A DNA stretch of 64,000 nt from Fabrea salina. Lineage: Eukaryota; Ciliophora; Heterotrichea; Heterotrichida; Fabreidae. Location of the stretch: the NCBI GenBank assembly GCA_022984795.1, contig JALIHJ010000037.1, positions 62,001 through 126,000 on the forward strand, in the 5' to 3' direction. The position numbers were made by a program, and so were the translations under genes. Shown here piece by piece: positions 18,107 through 26,916 of this stretch. Numbering within the stretch: position 1 is the stretch's first letter; each line of letters begins with the position of its first letter. The notes beneath the pieces were generated by a model. It made no database searches and had not been told where the DNA came from. It saw only the letters and a list, made by a program, of their open reading frames with translations.

Positions 18107-21100
18107 TTAAGTGTTATAAAAAATAATAGTAAAGTTGGACATCTTTCTGATGAAGTTTGCGTAGTCGTTCACCACTAAGTTGACCGAAACCAAGTATAGC
18201 AATATTGAAACAACTATATAAAGCACTGAAGTCACTATAAAGAAGGTTTTGAAACTGTTGAGCCTGTCCGTAGAGTACTTTTCGTAAGTTTCAATCCAGC
18301 GGTAGCAAGCCTCTGCCACTTCTTCAAGTCCTACTTCTAAGTTGATGATTTCGTCCCAGTTTTCCCAGTCGGTTTTCTGGATGTACATTTCTGCAATGTT
18401 TATGTAGTCGTTGATTCCTGGCAGTATTCCTGACCACAAAGAAGACTTGCAGCCTTGGGCTACTTCACAGGCAGACTTGTAGTACAAGTCATAAAGCTCA
18501 TCAGTTATAGACTCGTCATAAATTCCATAGTCTTCTGAACCGTCTTCAAGTACCTGCACAGAAGCCCTAAGTGCTTCAATCTCTTTGTGAAAGTGCTCAG
18601 AGGGACTAATTACATACTGCCCTTCTTGGACAATGTACTTGTAGCCTATGGAGTCTAGCGGAGCTAAGTAGTGTTCCCTTAGCCAGTAGTAAGATGTTAT
18701 CAGAGAGGAGTGCTGCATTCCTACCCAGTTTAAGTAGTTAGGAATGGTGTTTACGAACATCTGGAGTCTTTCAATGTAGAAGATGTACACAAAATAAGTA
18801 AACAAAATAGTGATAACTGGGAAAATGGAAAGTTTAAGCAAAAACAAAGGCCACTTCTTAGGAATCTTAGGTTTGACTTTAGATTTTGTGACTATGTCTG
18901 AAGCAGCTTGCGAACTGTGGACATTTTCAAGTCTAGTTCTAACCTTTTCACATATTTGGAACAACAAAGCATTAGGCATTTCCAGGAACCGTTCCCAAAG
19001 GAACTTGTTGCACTTGTCAAGTTCAAAAACTCTAGGCAGCACAAGCACACTCACCAACAAAGCAAGTATTCCTAAGCAAAGAAGGTTCAGTGTGTAAATC
19101 TGCGAGAATTGGGTTTGTCTGAGCTCGTACTCGTAGTCAATCAGCGAAAAAAAGGTTCCATTGTAGTACTTGTAAACTTCACTGAAAGTATTTCGGTATA
19201 TGTAAAACATCTGACTGTTACTAGTGTCCCAGTTCAAGTGTTCCAAGATCTGTTTTGCAGAAAGCAGTATTTTAAACGAGATGTCTACTAAGTTCGACCT
19301 TAGCTCGAAGTACTGGTTGTTGGAGAACTCCCAAACTGGAACTACAGACTCTACGTAAGGAAACTTGTTTTCAGAGTCCCAGTTTTCCATAGCGTCATTT
19401 ATGGTGTTAATGGATTCTTCAAACCCATTCAAAAGCTCATTAACTGCTTCAATAACGTGATCTTGCCTTTCAGCTGGATAAACTTCTAAGTAAATCAAAT
19501 TCAAAGTTACTATGTGCTGTCCTAAGTCAATAGCAAAAGACCTTCTGTTTACAAGCTGTTTGAAGATAGAGTTTTCTTGGACTCTGTCAATAAGTCTCAC
19601 AGCTAGAATCAGCGAAATAGCCACTCCTACTATTTGAGTGACTATTAAAATGAAATAAACTATTTTCAGAATTCTAGTGCCCTTAGTTAACTTTTGTTCG
19701 TTTTTACTGAACTCTGCCAACATTGACCTTTCTTTAGTCATGGTGTTGAGTCTGTTTTTCTTTGTAGCCCATTCAGCTTCGGTGCCATTCAAAGAGTTAG
19801 TTTCAAACACATCAAAAGAACTGTTGCTTTTTTCGTACTTGTTTTCAGTTTCAGGAGGCGGTTCAGGCATTCCAAATCCAAACCCGCCCATAAACAAAGA
19901 GCAGGTCATTTTCATTGCGTCTATGCACAGTATACTAATGGTTTCTGAGTCCCTTTTGATTTGGAACACGTGCATTTTCATCTCCTCAAAAGTGTTTTCG
20001 TTAAAGTACTTGAAATGGAAAGCCCCTCCGTTTATGTTTTTCATTTCAGACCTTTTTTTGACTCTGGAGAATTCTGAGTCAGTGCTTTGACTTATTTCTC
20101 CTTGAAGTGCAGTTTCATACTGGGAGTTAAACCCTGGCAAGAACTCTTCCATGTAACGGCCAATCTTTTTGCCAAAGGACTCACAACGCATTTCTTCGAT
20201 TTCTTTAAACAAGTCAGGAGAGTGGTTCATCACAAGCAAGTCTTTGCTGAGAAGGATCTTGTCTTTTTCTAGTTTCCGAATGCAAAGCATGATTAAAGGC
20301 CTGCAGCCTGAGCTCAGTAGTATAGGTTTTACTTTTACACTGTGGATGTTTTTTTCGTGGTCTTCTATTAAAGACAAGGAATTCGAAAACTTCTTAATGG
20401 ACACTCCTGCTCTTAAGCAGTGCTCTATTGACTTTTTGAGTTCAAAGTTAAAAGGGTAAACTAGCATAGAGAAAAAGTTAGTCCCTGCTAGTTCTCCTCC
20501 TAAAGTCTGGCAAGCCTCGCCGTTAGCGTAGAGTATTTTGCCTAGGTTCTTCATTTCAGCACTTAAGTAAAGTACTGAGAAAGTTTCTTCTTTTTCGAAG
20601 TTAAATTCTCCGTTTCTGCAAGTGCGCTTCACTTTGTCCATCATAGTTTCCATTACTGTTCCGTCAGCGTACTCAAACATTATTTCGTTTTTAAACCCAA
20701 AGTACAGTTTTAAGCTTTGGTCAGTTGGGTAGTCAGCAAGTAGGTTTTTGTACCTTTGGATGGTTTTGGTTAGTTTTCTTTCGATGTTCAGAAGTTTCTT
20801 TTCTCTTTGCTGGGCTGAGCTTCTGTTGTCTTTGAGTTCAGAGAAGAACGAAAGCATCTGAAGGCAGGTTTTGTAGTCACCCATTTTGACCTTTTGAAGT
20901 AACTTTTGGTACTTGAAGTAGCTTAGGTGTTTGGTAGGTTTGTAGTTGGACATATAGTTCTGGATTTTGATTACTTGGAAAGTAAGTTCGAACTTAGGAG
21001 GCAACTGGTAAGACTTAGCAAGGATTTCCAGTACCTTTTCGTATTTTTTAGCGTAAATGTAAAAGTAAGCTTCCAAAACGTAAATCTTCTTTTCTTTAGG

Positions 21101-22252
21101 AAACTGGTGCTTAAAGTTGGCAACTATTTTTTTAAAGTTTTCGAAAGCAGAAGGAGGCAAAAACTCATTTGAAGAAGTAAGTTCTTTGATGTAAGTTTTG
21201 TTGGACTCTTGGTTTTCTAGAAGACTTGCTAAAAACAACTCAGCATCTTCAATTTGCTTCATTGTTTTTTGGATTTTTGAGTTGGCTTCTTTGCGCTTGA
21301 TCCTTTTGACTGACAGCAAATACAAAACAAATCCGTAAAAAGGAGCTGAAATTACAAACACTGAGTAAGAACTCGAAAGTGACCCAAAGTACTCAGCCAG
21401 TATGTAAATAAGCAGTCCCCAAAAGTTAAGTCCTAAACTCAAGTTCACCAGAATGTTAGTTCTAGGGTTGAAAAAAGGGATTTGTTTGAACTTCAAAAGC
21501 GCACAGACTGCAAAAACAAACAGAAGCACCACTCTCGTTTGCATCGACTCCAAATCCCCAAACATGTAAAATAAGATTACCTCCAAAAAGTAAGGTAAGT
21601 AAAAACTAATAGTTGCAATCGAACTTGAAGTTGCAAAAATAGTTCGGTTTTTGTTGTAAAACTCCCAAGTGTTTATGAAGTAAAACCAAACCAAAAACTC
21701 AAGGATGTAAAGCGCCAAAAAAAACAAGGATAGCGCTCCTGAAAAAGCACTGTAGTAAAAAGAGTTTGAGTAGTCGTGCGTAAACTCAGTTTTACCCATG
21801 AACCCAGTTCTAATCGACATCACTAAGCTCAGAAGTATAGGCATCACCAATAGTTTTTGGGTAATAAAGGTTGAGAACTTGATTAGCCCCGGCAAGAAGT
21901 ATAGAACTTTCTGGTTCTCAGTTAACATTCTGATGAAAAAGCACAAAACAGGAAGCAGTATCAAAAAGTACAAGAAAAACAAGAACTCAATGTCAAAGCC
22001 AAAACTAGCCGAAATAGAGTCCAGCCTCAGGAATTGCAGTATGTCTGAGAGCCACTCAAAAACCCCAGAAGTTGACTCTGAGTCTTGGGGGTAAATCAGC
22101 GAAGAGCTGTTGATGCAGAGCTTAATGATCGAGAACATTTCTGCGTAGAGCAAGTTGTTTTTGTTTTTGAAGGGCTTTGGAATGTGGCTCAGCTCAATGA
22201 AGCTCATCTTTAGCTTCTTGCAAAACTTTCGGTATGCTTTGGAAGGGCTCAT
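18107..22252 (-). CDS. TmcB-like giant multi-TM protein with PAS domain
   Basis: 1381 residues. The N-terminus (~70-330) has about eight membrane helices. A cytoplasmic helical region with TPR-like character (~345-540) leads to a PAS-like domain at ~545-660 (LYLSAEMKNLGKILYANGEA, then NFFSMLVYP). Four further membrane helices lie near 862, 1056, 1137 and 1334, the first and third followed by large extracytoplasmic helical loops. This matches the tiny-macrocysts B/C-like family expanded in ciliates and Dictyostelium. Function is unknown; environmental or redox sensing is inferred from the PAS module. It is a paralogue of the gene at 30733-34905 with the same domain spacing. Confidence 0.85.
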   Translation of the reverse strand: MSPSKAYRKFCKKLKMSFIELSHIPKPFKNKNNLLYAEMFSIIKLCINSSSLIYPQDSESTSGVFEWLSDILQFLRLDSISASFGFDIEFLFFLYFLILLPVLCFFIRMLTENQKVLYFLPGLIKFSTFITQKLLVMPILLSLVMSIRTGFMGKTEFTHDYSNSFYYSAFSGALSLFFLALYILEFLVWFYFINTWEFYNKNRTIFATSSSIATISFYLPYFLEVILFYMFGDLESMQTRVVLLFVFAVCALLKFKQIPFFNPRTNILVNLSLGLNFWGLLIYILAEYFGSLSSSYSVFVISAPFYGFVLYLLSVKRIKRKEANSKIQKTMKQIEDAELFLASLLENQESNKTYIKELTSSNEFLPPSAFENFKKIVANFKHQFPKEKKIYVLEAYFYIYAKKYEKVLEILAKSYQLPPKFELTFQVIKIQNYMSNYKPTKHLSYFKYQKLLQKVKMGDYKTCLQMLSFFSELKDNRSSAQQREKKLLNIERKLTKTIQRYKNLLADYPTDQSLKLYFGFKNEIMFEYADGTVMETMMDKVKRTCRNGEFNFEKEETFSVLYLSAEMKNLGKILYANGEACQTLGGELAGTNFFSMLVYPFNFELKKSIEHCLRAGVSIKKFSNSLSLIEDHEKNIHSVKVKPILLSSGCRPLIMLCIRKLEKDKILLSKDLLVMNHSPDLFKEIEEMRCESFGKKIGRYMEEFLPGFNSQYETALQGEISQSTDSEFSRVKKRSEMKNINGGAFHFKYFNENTFEEMKMHVFQIKRDSETISILCIDAMKMTCSLFMGGFGFGMPEPPPETENKYEKSNSSFDVFETNSLNGTEAEWATKKNRLNTMTKERSMLAEFSKNEQKLTKGTRILKIVYFILIVTQIVGVAISLILAVRLIDRVQENSIFKQLVNRRSFAIDLGQHIVTLNLIYLEVYPAERQDHVIEAVNELLNGFEESINTINDAMENWDSENKFPYVESVVPVWEFSNNQYFELRSNLVDISFKILLSAKQILEHLNWDTSNSQMFYIYRNTFSEVYKYYNGTFFSLIDYEYELRQTQFSQIYTLNLLCLGILALLVSVLVLPRVFELDKCNKFLWERFLEMPNALLFQICEKVRTRLENVHSSQAASDIVTKSKVKPKIPKKWPLFLLKLSIFPVITILFTYFVYIFYIERLQMFVNTIPNYLNWVGMQHSSLITSYYWLREHYLAPLDSIGYKYIVQEGQYVISPSEHFHKEIEALRASVQVLEDGSEDYGIYDESITDELYDLYYKSACEVAQGCKSSLWSGILPGINDYINIAEMYIQKTDWENWDEIINLEVGLEEVAEACYRWIETYEKYSTDRLNSFKTFFIVTSVLYIVVSILLYLVSVNLVVNDYANFIRKMSNFTIIFYNT

Positions 22253-22477
22253 ATTTTAAATGTAATAGTGTAGCAAACTGGTACTTATATTACTGAAACT
22301 CAGAGTTAGCTTTTAGTTTGCCAACCAAGAATGGTTTAAGCTTGTGCTCGGCTCAGCAACTGAAGCAACAGCGACTTTTAAAGTACGAGTAACGCTTAAT
22401 TAAGATGAGGATCCAAATTTGCAAGCAAAAATGAAACTTTAATGCCTAGCTTAGGTTTTCTAATAATTTATTATTGA
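22253..22477. promoter_or_regulatory. 225-bp divergent intergenic region
   Basis: It lies between the TmcB-like gene (minus) and the Myb gene (plus) and is large for this genome. It ends in AATAATTTATTATTG immediately before the Myb ATG. No RNA gene or ORF is seen. It likely holds both 5' regulatory regions. Confidence 0.4.
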
Positions 22478-23158
22478 ATGGACCAGTTGAATTTCCCGTA
22501 TCAAGTATTATCTCAGTTCTTGAATCAAAATGTACAATTCACTAGGCCTCCCAACCCTGAAGAGGTACTTGTTTGGATTCCTTCGTACTATAACCAGTCT
22601 ACTGGAGAGTTCTCTCCACTCCTAAACATTTCTAGTACTATGATTTCTGAGTCCCTTCATGATGGCATTAACCTCAAGCCTTTCCAAATCACCCCCCACA
22701 AAGGAGGAGCCCGTGTCACCCAGTGGAGACCCCAAGAAGACCAACTAGCTATGGACTATGTCCGAGAAGTTGGCCCTCAAAACTGGACCCAATTAGCCAA
22801 GCTCGTCAACGAAAGGTTCCACGGGGGCAGAGAAGTGAGGCTTGGAAAGCATTGCCGTGAAAGATGGTACAACCACCTAGACCCTTCTCTTAAAAGTAAT
22901 TCCTAGCCAGAAACCGAGTGGACGAAACAGGAAGACACCCTAATGCTTACCTTATTTCTAAAGTATGGAAAAAGCTGGAGCAAGATCGCAAGGAGCATCC
23001 CAGGGAGGAACGAAAATTCTGTCAAAAATAGATGGAATAGTATAGTAAGAAAAGAAATTTTAAAAGACCCGAATAGTAAACTCACCCACTTTGAAGTAGC
23101 TATGAAACTTCTGGATCAGCAAGACTTCTCTAACGAAGAGGCTTATAAACAGTCTTAG
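22478..23158 (+). CDS. Two-repeat Myb transcription factor, one 15-nt intron
   Basis: Exons 22478-22895 and 22911-23158 give 221 residues. Two tandem Myb/SANT repeats are visible. The first (~80-137) reads WRPQEDQLAMDYVREVGPQN-W and ends KHCRERWYNHLDPSLK. The second (~140-190) reads EWTKQEDTLMLTLFLKYG, then WSKIARSIPGRNENSVKNRW. The HLDPSLKK linker and R2R3-like spacing indicate sequence-specific DNA binding. The intron falls exactly between the two repeats. Unspliced, the protein would stop after one repeat. The N-terminal ~75 residues have no recognised domain. Confidence 0.93.
22896..22910 (+). other. 15-nt intron in Myb gene
   Basis: It reads GTAATTCCTAGCCAG and contains an in-frame TAG. 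It is phase 1. Removal joins LDPSLK to KTEWTKQED, recreating a normal inter-repeat linker. Confidence 0.93.
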
Positions 23159-23185
23159 TAACCCAAGTCCTTCTTAATTCTTTAA

Positions 23186-24391
23186 TTATATGTCATACCC
23201 CGGAAACAAGGCAGACTGCCAGTGAACTAAGTCCGAGTAAAAGCAAACCTCACCAGCTTTTCCTTCCATTAAGCTGAAAGGAGTATCTGGAACCCCTGTT
23301 TTCTTCCTTTGGGGGTCCCAGTAAGCTTTGACCTCAGCTTCAAGTTCTTGGTCCTTTAGCATTTTCTCAGCAAAGCTAAAAGCCTTTTTCAACCACTTCT
23401 CTTCCTGTGTAACTCTAAACAAGTGAATAAAGGAATAGGCGTTTCCAGCTACTCCATGACACAGTCCTTTTCCTTTTTTGATAAGTCCTCTGGTCCATAT
23501 GTCTTCCCCTGCCTTTTCAGCTGCTTCTAAGTAAGTCCGGTCTCCAAACACTTTGTAAGCTTCAATCAACATAGGCACCGCGCCCGGACCTCCATGGCAC
23601 CAGTGCACCACAGTGTCTTCTTGCAGTCCTTCCAAAACAGGGAAATTTCCTGAAGCAAACTGCTGTGAAAGTATGAAGCTCAACGTGGATGTTAGAATTT
23701 CGTCATAAATATTACCCAAAACACTGTGGGCCTGCAAAAGCACATGAAGCACTCCTATAGTTCCGTGAGCTGCACCTAAGTACCTTTCTCCGCCTCTAGG
23801 GAAACTGTACTTGAGTACTCCGTTTCTGTTGCCTCTTTGGACTAGTTCCTGGGCTACCAAATGAACTAAGTCTACTATTCTGCTTTTTTGCGAGCATTCA
23901 GGGTAGTGCTTTAGCAAAAACAGCAAGCAGTAAAGGTAGCCTGCGTTTCCGTTTAAGAGTTCGTCCTGGGCTTGTGGGTGGTGAACTAAGTTCTGGGCTG
24001 CAAGTACCTTTTCTACCAAGTGCTCGTTTTTGGTAATAACAGCTTCTAAAGTGTGTATTCCGCATTTTCCTACAAAGAAACTAGGAGGGTCTAAGTCTTT
24101 TTTAGGCAAGCTCTTAGTTGCTTCAAGAGACGCTAGCATTTGGGCTTCGTAGTTTCCGGTGTGTCTGTGCAAGTTCCAGTACAGATACAAATTTCCTCCA
24201 CATCCTACGTACAAGGAGTAGTCGCTTTGCATTTCACCTTTGGAACTCAATGAGTAGTTGGCATTAGGTGGGTAAGACCTATTCAAAGCTTCTACTTCGC
24301 TCTGGATTGCTTGGTAAACTGCTTCTTTAACTTCTTCAAAGTTAACTTGGTTTTCTTTGGATGTGTTTTTGATGTACTTTTTAGGTTCCAT
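23186..24391 (-). CDS. LanC-like protein (LANCL family)
   Basis: 401 residues forming an alpha/alpha barrel pattern of GxxG repeats: YVGCGGNLYLYW, LNGNAGYLY, AAHGTIGVLHVL, HWCHGGPGAVPM and LCHGVAGNAYSF. The two CHG motifs supply the zinc-binding Cys, Cys and His of LanC/LANCL proteins. Eukaryotic LANCLs bind glutathione and add it to dehydroamino acids in damaged phosphoproteins. Length and motif order match LANCL1/2. There is no lanthipeptide context here, as expected for a eukaryote. The protein is cytosolic, with no targeting signal. Confidence 0.93.
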   Translation of the reverse strand: MEPKKYIKNTSKENQVNFEEVKEAVYQAIQSEVEALNRSYPPNANYSLSSKGEMQSDYSLYVGCGGNLYLYWNLHRHTGNYEAQMLASLEATKSLPKKDLDPPSFFVGKCGIHTLEAVITKNEHLVEKVLAAQNLVHHPQAQDELLNGNAGYLYCLLFLLKHYPECSQKSRIVDLVHLVAQELVQRGNRNGVLKYSFPRGGERYLGAAHGTIGVLHVLLQAHSVLGNIYDEILTSTLSFILSQQFASGNFPVLEGLQEDTVVHWCHGGPGAVPMLIEAYKVFGDRTYLEAAEKAGEDIWTRGLIKKGKGLCHGVAGNAYSFIHLFRVTQEEKWLKKAFSFAEKMLKDQELEAEVKAYWDPQRKKTGVPDTPFSLMEGKAGEVCFYSDLVHWQSALFPGYDI

Positions 24392-24393
24392 AG

Positions 24394-25353
24394 TTAGTTA
24401 TAAGTGTTATATCTTGAAGAACGTCTTCCTGGTGTGCCACTAGGTGTATTGTTTTCGCTTATACGTAAAGGTTGATTAGGCAGGTGTAAATGAAAGTTTT
24501 CAGGTTGGTGGCTTTGACTTAAGCGACTCACAAAACCAGCAGGTTGGTTTTCTTGAACAAAATTCTGATTTTCCAGTCTTTCAGTGTCTATTTCTTGATC
24601 TCGACTAAACGAAGAAACAACCAAACCAGCATTTTCACTGGGTGACTGCAAGTTGATTTCTTGTATAACAGGGAACTCATCTTGAATTTGGACTCTAGGA
24701 TTGTCCCCAGCAAGTACTTTTGACTTAACCACTCTTAAGATAACCAAAGACAGTCCTAAAAATATCAAAAGCCAAATGGAAAGTCCATGGGCAATTCTAA
24801 AACCAGACTCAGCACAGAGTTCTGCAGGGTCTGCTCCATCCGAAGGCACATAGCAGTTCCCAGACATAATAACCTTTCCCCCCAAAGAAAACGCCAAGTA
24901 CCCTAAGTAGTGCATTCCAAATGTTAAAACCCCTGCTAAATAACTGTACTTGAAGTTACTTGAACTTTTCAAACAGAAACAAAGCGCCACAGTCCAGTAG
25001 AGCATGCAAAAAACAGCGAAGGGTTCTAGAAAGCTAACCATGGATCCAGCTCTGTGTAAGTTATCAAACATAGTGCACCAAGCAAGGGCTTCCCCCCAGT
25101 AATACCCTCCTTGCTGTAAACTTTCACTTAGTTCACAGAAAATATCGGACAGTTCTTTGTAAGACTTGCCATTGAGTTCTCCTAACCCGTAAAGAACTCC
25201 AGTAAGGTCCCCTTGCCAGTAAGAGTTTTCAGAGTAGTACTGGTAAACCCAAGAGCTCCTCAGCGACACCCCCATTAGAATCATGCACACCACACAGACT
25301 ATAGAGAGGAACTTAACAATATTTGTTTTAATGGCGTTTCTAGGATCTTCCAT
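24394..25353 (-). CDS. Four-TM protein, divergent member of the CPxFC tetraspan family
   Basis: 319 residues. It has a TM helix at ~12-32, a ~75-residue extracytoplasmic loop with Cys residues (IFCELSESL, then WCTMFDNLHRAG), helices at ~105-125, 135-155 and ~190-208, then a polar, Gln/Ser/Asn-rich cytoplasmic tail of ~110 residues. The loop end WCTMF-DNLHRAG resembles the CPGFCDNxKKIRSAG element in the proteins at 36.3 and 50.9 kb, so I place it as a distant relative. Function is unknown; a claudin/PMP22-like membrane role is possible only by topology. Confidence 0.8.
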   Translation of the reverse strand: MEDPRNAIKTNIVKFLSIVCVVCMILMGVSLRSSWVYQYYSENSYWQGDLTGVLYGLGELNGKSYKELSDIFCELSESLQQGGYYWGEALAWCTMFDNLHRAGSMVSFLEPFAVFCMLYWTVALCFCLKSSSNFKYSYLAGVLTFGMHYLGYLAFSLGGKVIMSGNCYVPSDGADPAELCAESGFRIAHGLSIWLLIFLGLSLVILRVVKSKVLAGDNPRVQIQDEFPVIQEINLQSPSENAGLVVSSFSRDQEIDTERLENQNFVQENQPAGFVSRLSQSHQPENFHLHLPNQPLRISENNTPSGTPGRRSSRYNTYN

Positions 25354-25372
25354 TTAAGCAATTATAATTAAA

Positions 25373-26839
25373 TCATATCTTATTCAGTAGCAAGTTGGTG
25401 AATTCTTCCAAGTCAATTTCACCATCTCGATTGCTATCAGCCTCAGAAACGATTTCCTTCCAAGTATCAAAGTTCCTGTCTCCTTTCTTGGCTAAGACTC
25501 TCATAAGTTCTGTTACGTTGATCTTTCCATCGTTGTCTTTATCAAAAATCGAAAAAGCCATGAACAAGTTTATCTTTGAGTAAAGCACTTCTTTATCTAA
25601 GCAGGCCCTTAAATACTCTGTGTACTGTATGTATCCGTCACGGTCAGTGTCAACTTCGCAAAATACCCTTTCTATGACTGTTTCAATGCTTTCTTGGAGT
25701 TGCATTCTTTCTAGGTAGTAAGCTAGGTCTTCTTTACTGATCTTACCGTCTCCGTCTCTGTCAAGCACCTCGAACACTGCTTTAGCGTCACTGACTTCTT
25801 TAGTTCTGCTTATTTGGAAAGCTATAAAAGTTGAAATGGCATGTCTCAGTTCAAGTCCGCTTTTGAACTTTAAAAGGTTCGCAAGGATCTTGTCTAACGC
25901 TTGGTGGGTATCTGGCTTAGGGTCAAATAAGCAAAGCCAGTTGTCTTTTAAAGCTTCTTTGGCTGACAATCTTTCTTCAGAAGCACACAGAAGCTTTTTG
26001 ATGAACTCAGTAGCTTCTTTGGATATTCCGTTGAACTCTTCTGACTCAGTAATATAAACTCCGGTTTTTACGTTTTCCATGATTTCGTCGTCATCTGCCC
26101 CTTCAAAAGGAGGCCTCCTCGTGAGCAAAACGTACAAGATAACTCCACAACTCCACATGTCGCACTTTTCGTTGTAAGAAGAGCAGTTAATAACTTCTGG
26201 GGCCATGTAAAGAGAAGTCCCTATGACTCCATGAGCCTCGCGGTTATGGTCCAAGTAACAAGCTGTGCCGAAGTCGGCTATTTTAATGTTGAGTTCTGTT
26301 TTTCTTTCGTCAAGCATGATGTTTTCAGGCTTAAGGTCTCTGTGCACTATGCCTAAGTCATGGCAATATGCAAGCACTGAAATTACTTGTCTCATAACTT
26401 TAGCAGCTTCTCCTTCGGTCATTTTAACTCCTTTTTTGATCTTGTCGAAGAGTTCCCCTCCTTCGCAGTACTCCATGACTAGGTAGTAACTCTTTTTGTC
26501 TTCGAAGTAATCAAAAATCCTTATTACATTTGGGTGGTCAAGTTTAGCCATTATGTTCATTTCCTCAAGCATTTTGCCTTGCTCTGGTTTGCCCGGGCCG
26601 TAGAGTTGCTTTGAGTAGATCTTAACTGCTCTGAGTTCTGTAGAGGGTTTATGAGTGCAGCGTTTTACTTCTGCATAGCCTCCTTTGCCTAGCTTACTTC
26701 CCACCATGTAAAGTTCTGAAAAGGCTAGTTCGTTTTCCTTTATAAAAAACGAAGGCGAAACCTTTATTTGCTCTCTGTCTGAGGTAGACTTCACGCCTGA
26801 GCCAGTTCTTTTTTTATAAGGTGCCATGCAACAACCCAT
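25373..26839 (-). CDS. CDPK: Calcium-dependent protein kinase (CDPK)
   Basis: 488 residues. It begins MGCCMAPYKK, suited to myristoylation of Gly2 and palmitoylation of Cys3/Cys4. The kinase domain (~40-300) has GSKLGKGGYAEV, AVKIYSK, the catalytic VHRDLKPENIML and ADFGTACYLD, then SLYMAPEV. A junction helix and four EF-hands follow with complete loops DRDGDGKISKED, DTDRDGYIQYTE, DKDNDGKINVTE and DSNRDGEIDLEE. This is the standard CDPK architecture of plants, apicomplexans and ciliates: calcium release of an autoinhibitory segment activates Ser/Thr phosphorylation. It is likely membrane-bound. Confidence 0.96.
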   Translation of the reverse strand: MGCCMAPYKKRTGSGVKSTSDREQIKVSPSFFIKENELAFSELYMVGSKLGKGGYAEVKRCTHKPSTELRAVKIYSKQLYGPGKPEQGKMLEEMNIMAKLDHPNVIRIFDYFEDKKSYYLVMEYCEGGELFDKIKKGVKMTEGEAAKVMRQVISVLAYCHDLGIVHRDLKPENIMLDERKTELNIKIADFGTACYLDHNREAHGVIGTSLYMAPEVINCSSYNEKCDMWSCGVILYVLLTRRPPFEGADDDEIMENVKTGVYITESEEFNGISKEATEFIKKLLCASEERLSAKEALKDNWLCLFDPKPDTHQALDKILANLLKFKSGLELRHAISTFIAFQISRTKEVSDAKAVFEVLDRDGDGKISKEDLAYYLERMQLQESIETVIERVFCEVDTDRDGYIQYTEYLRACLDKEVLYSKINLFMAFSIFDKDNDGKINVTELMRVLAKKGDRNFDTWKEIVSEADSNRDGEIDLEEFTNLLLNKI

Positions 26840-26916
26840 TATGTAAATTCCATTTAAATTCTGAGAATCAACTCAAGAGTTAGTTCTAGTTCTACTGAGC
26901 AACTATAGATAATTAA

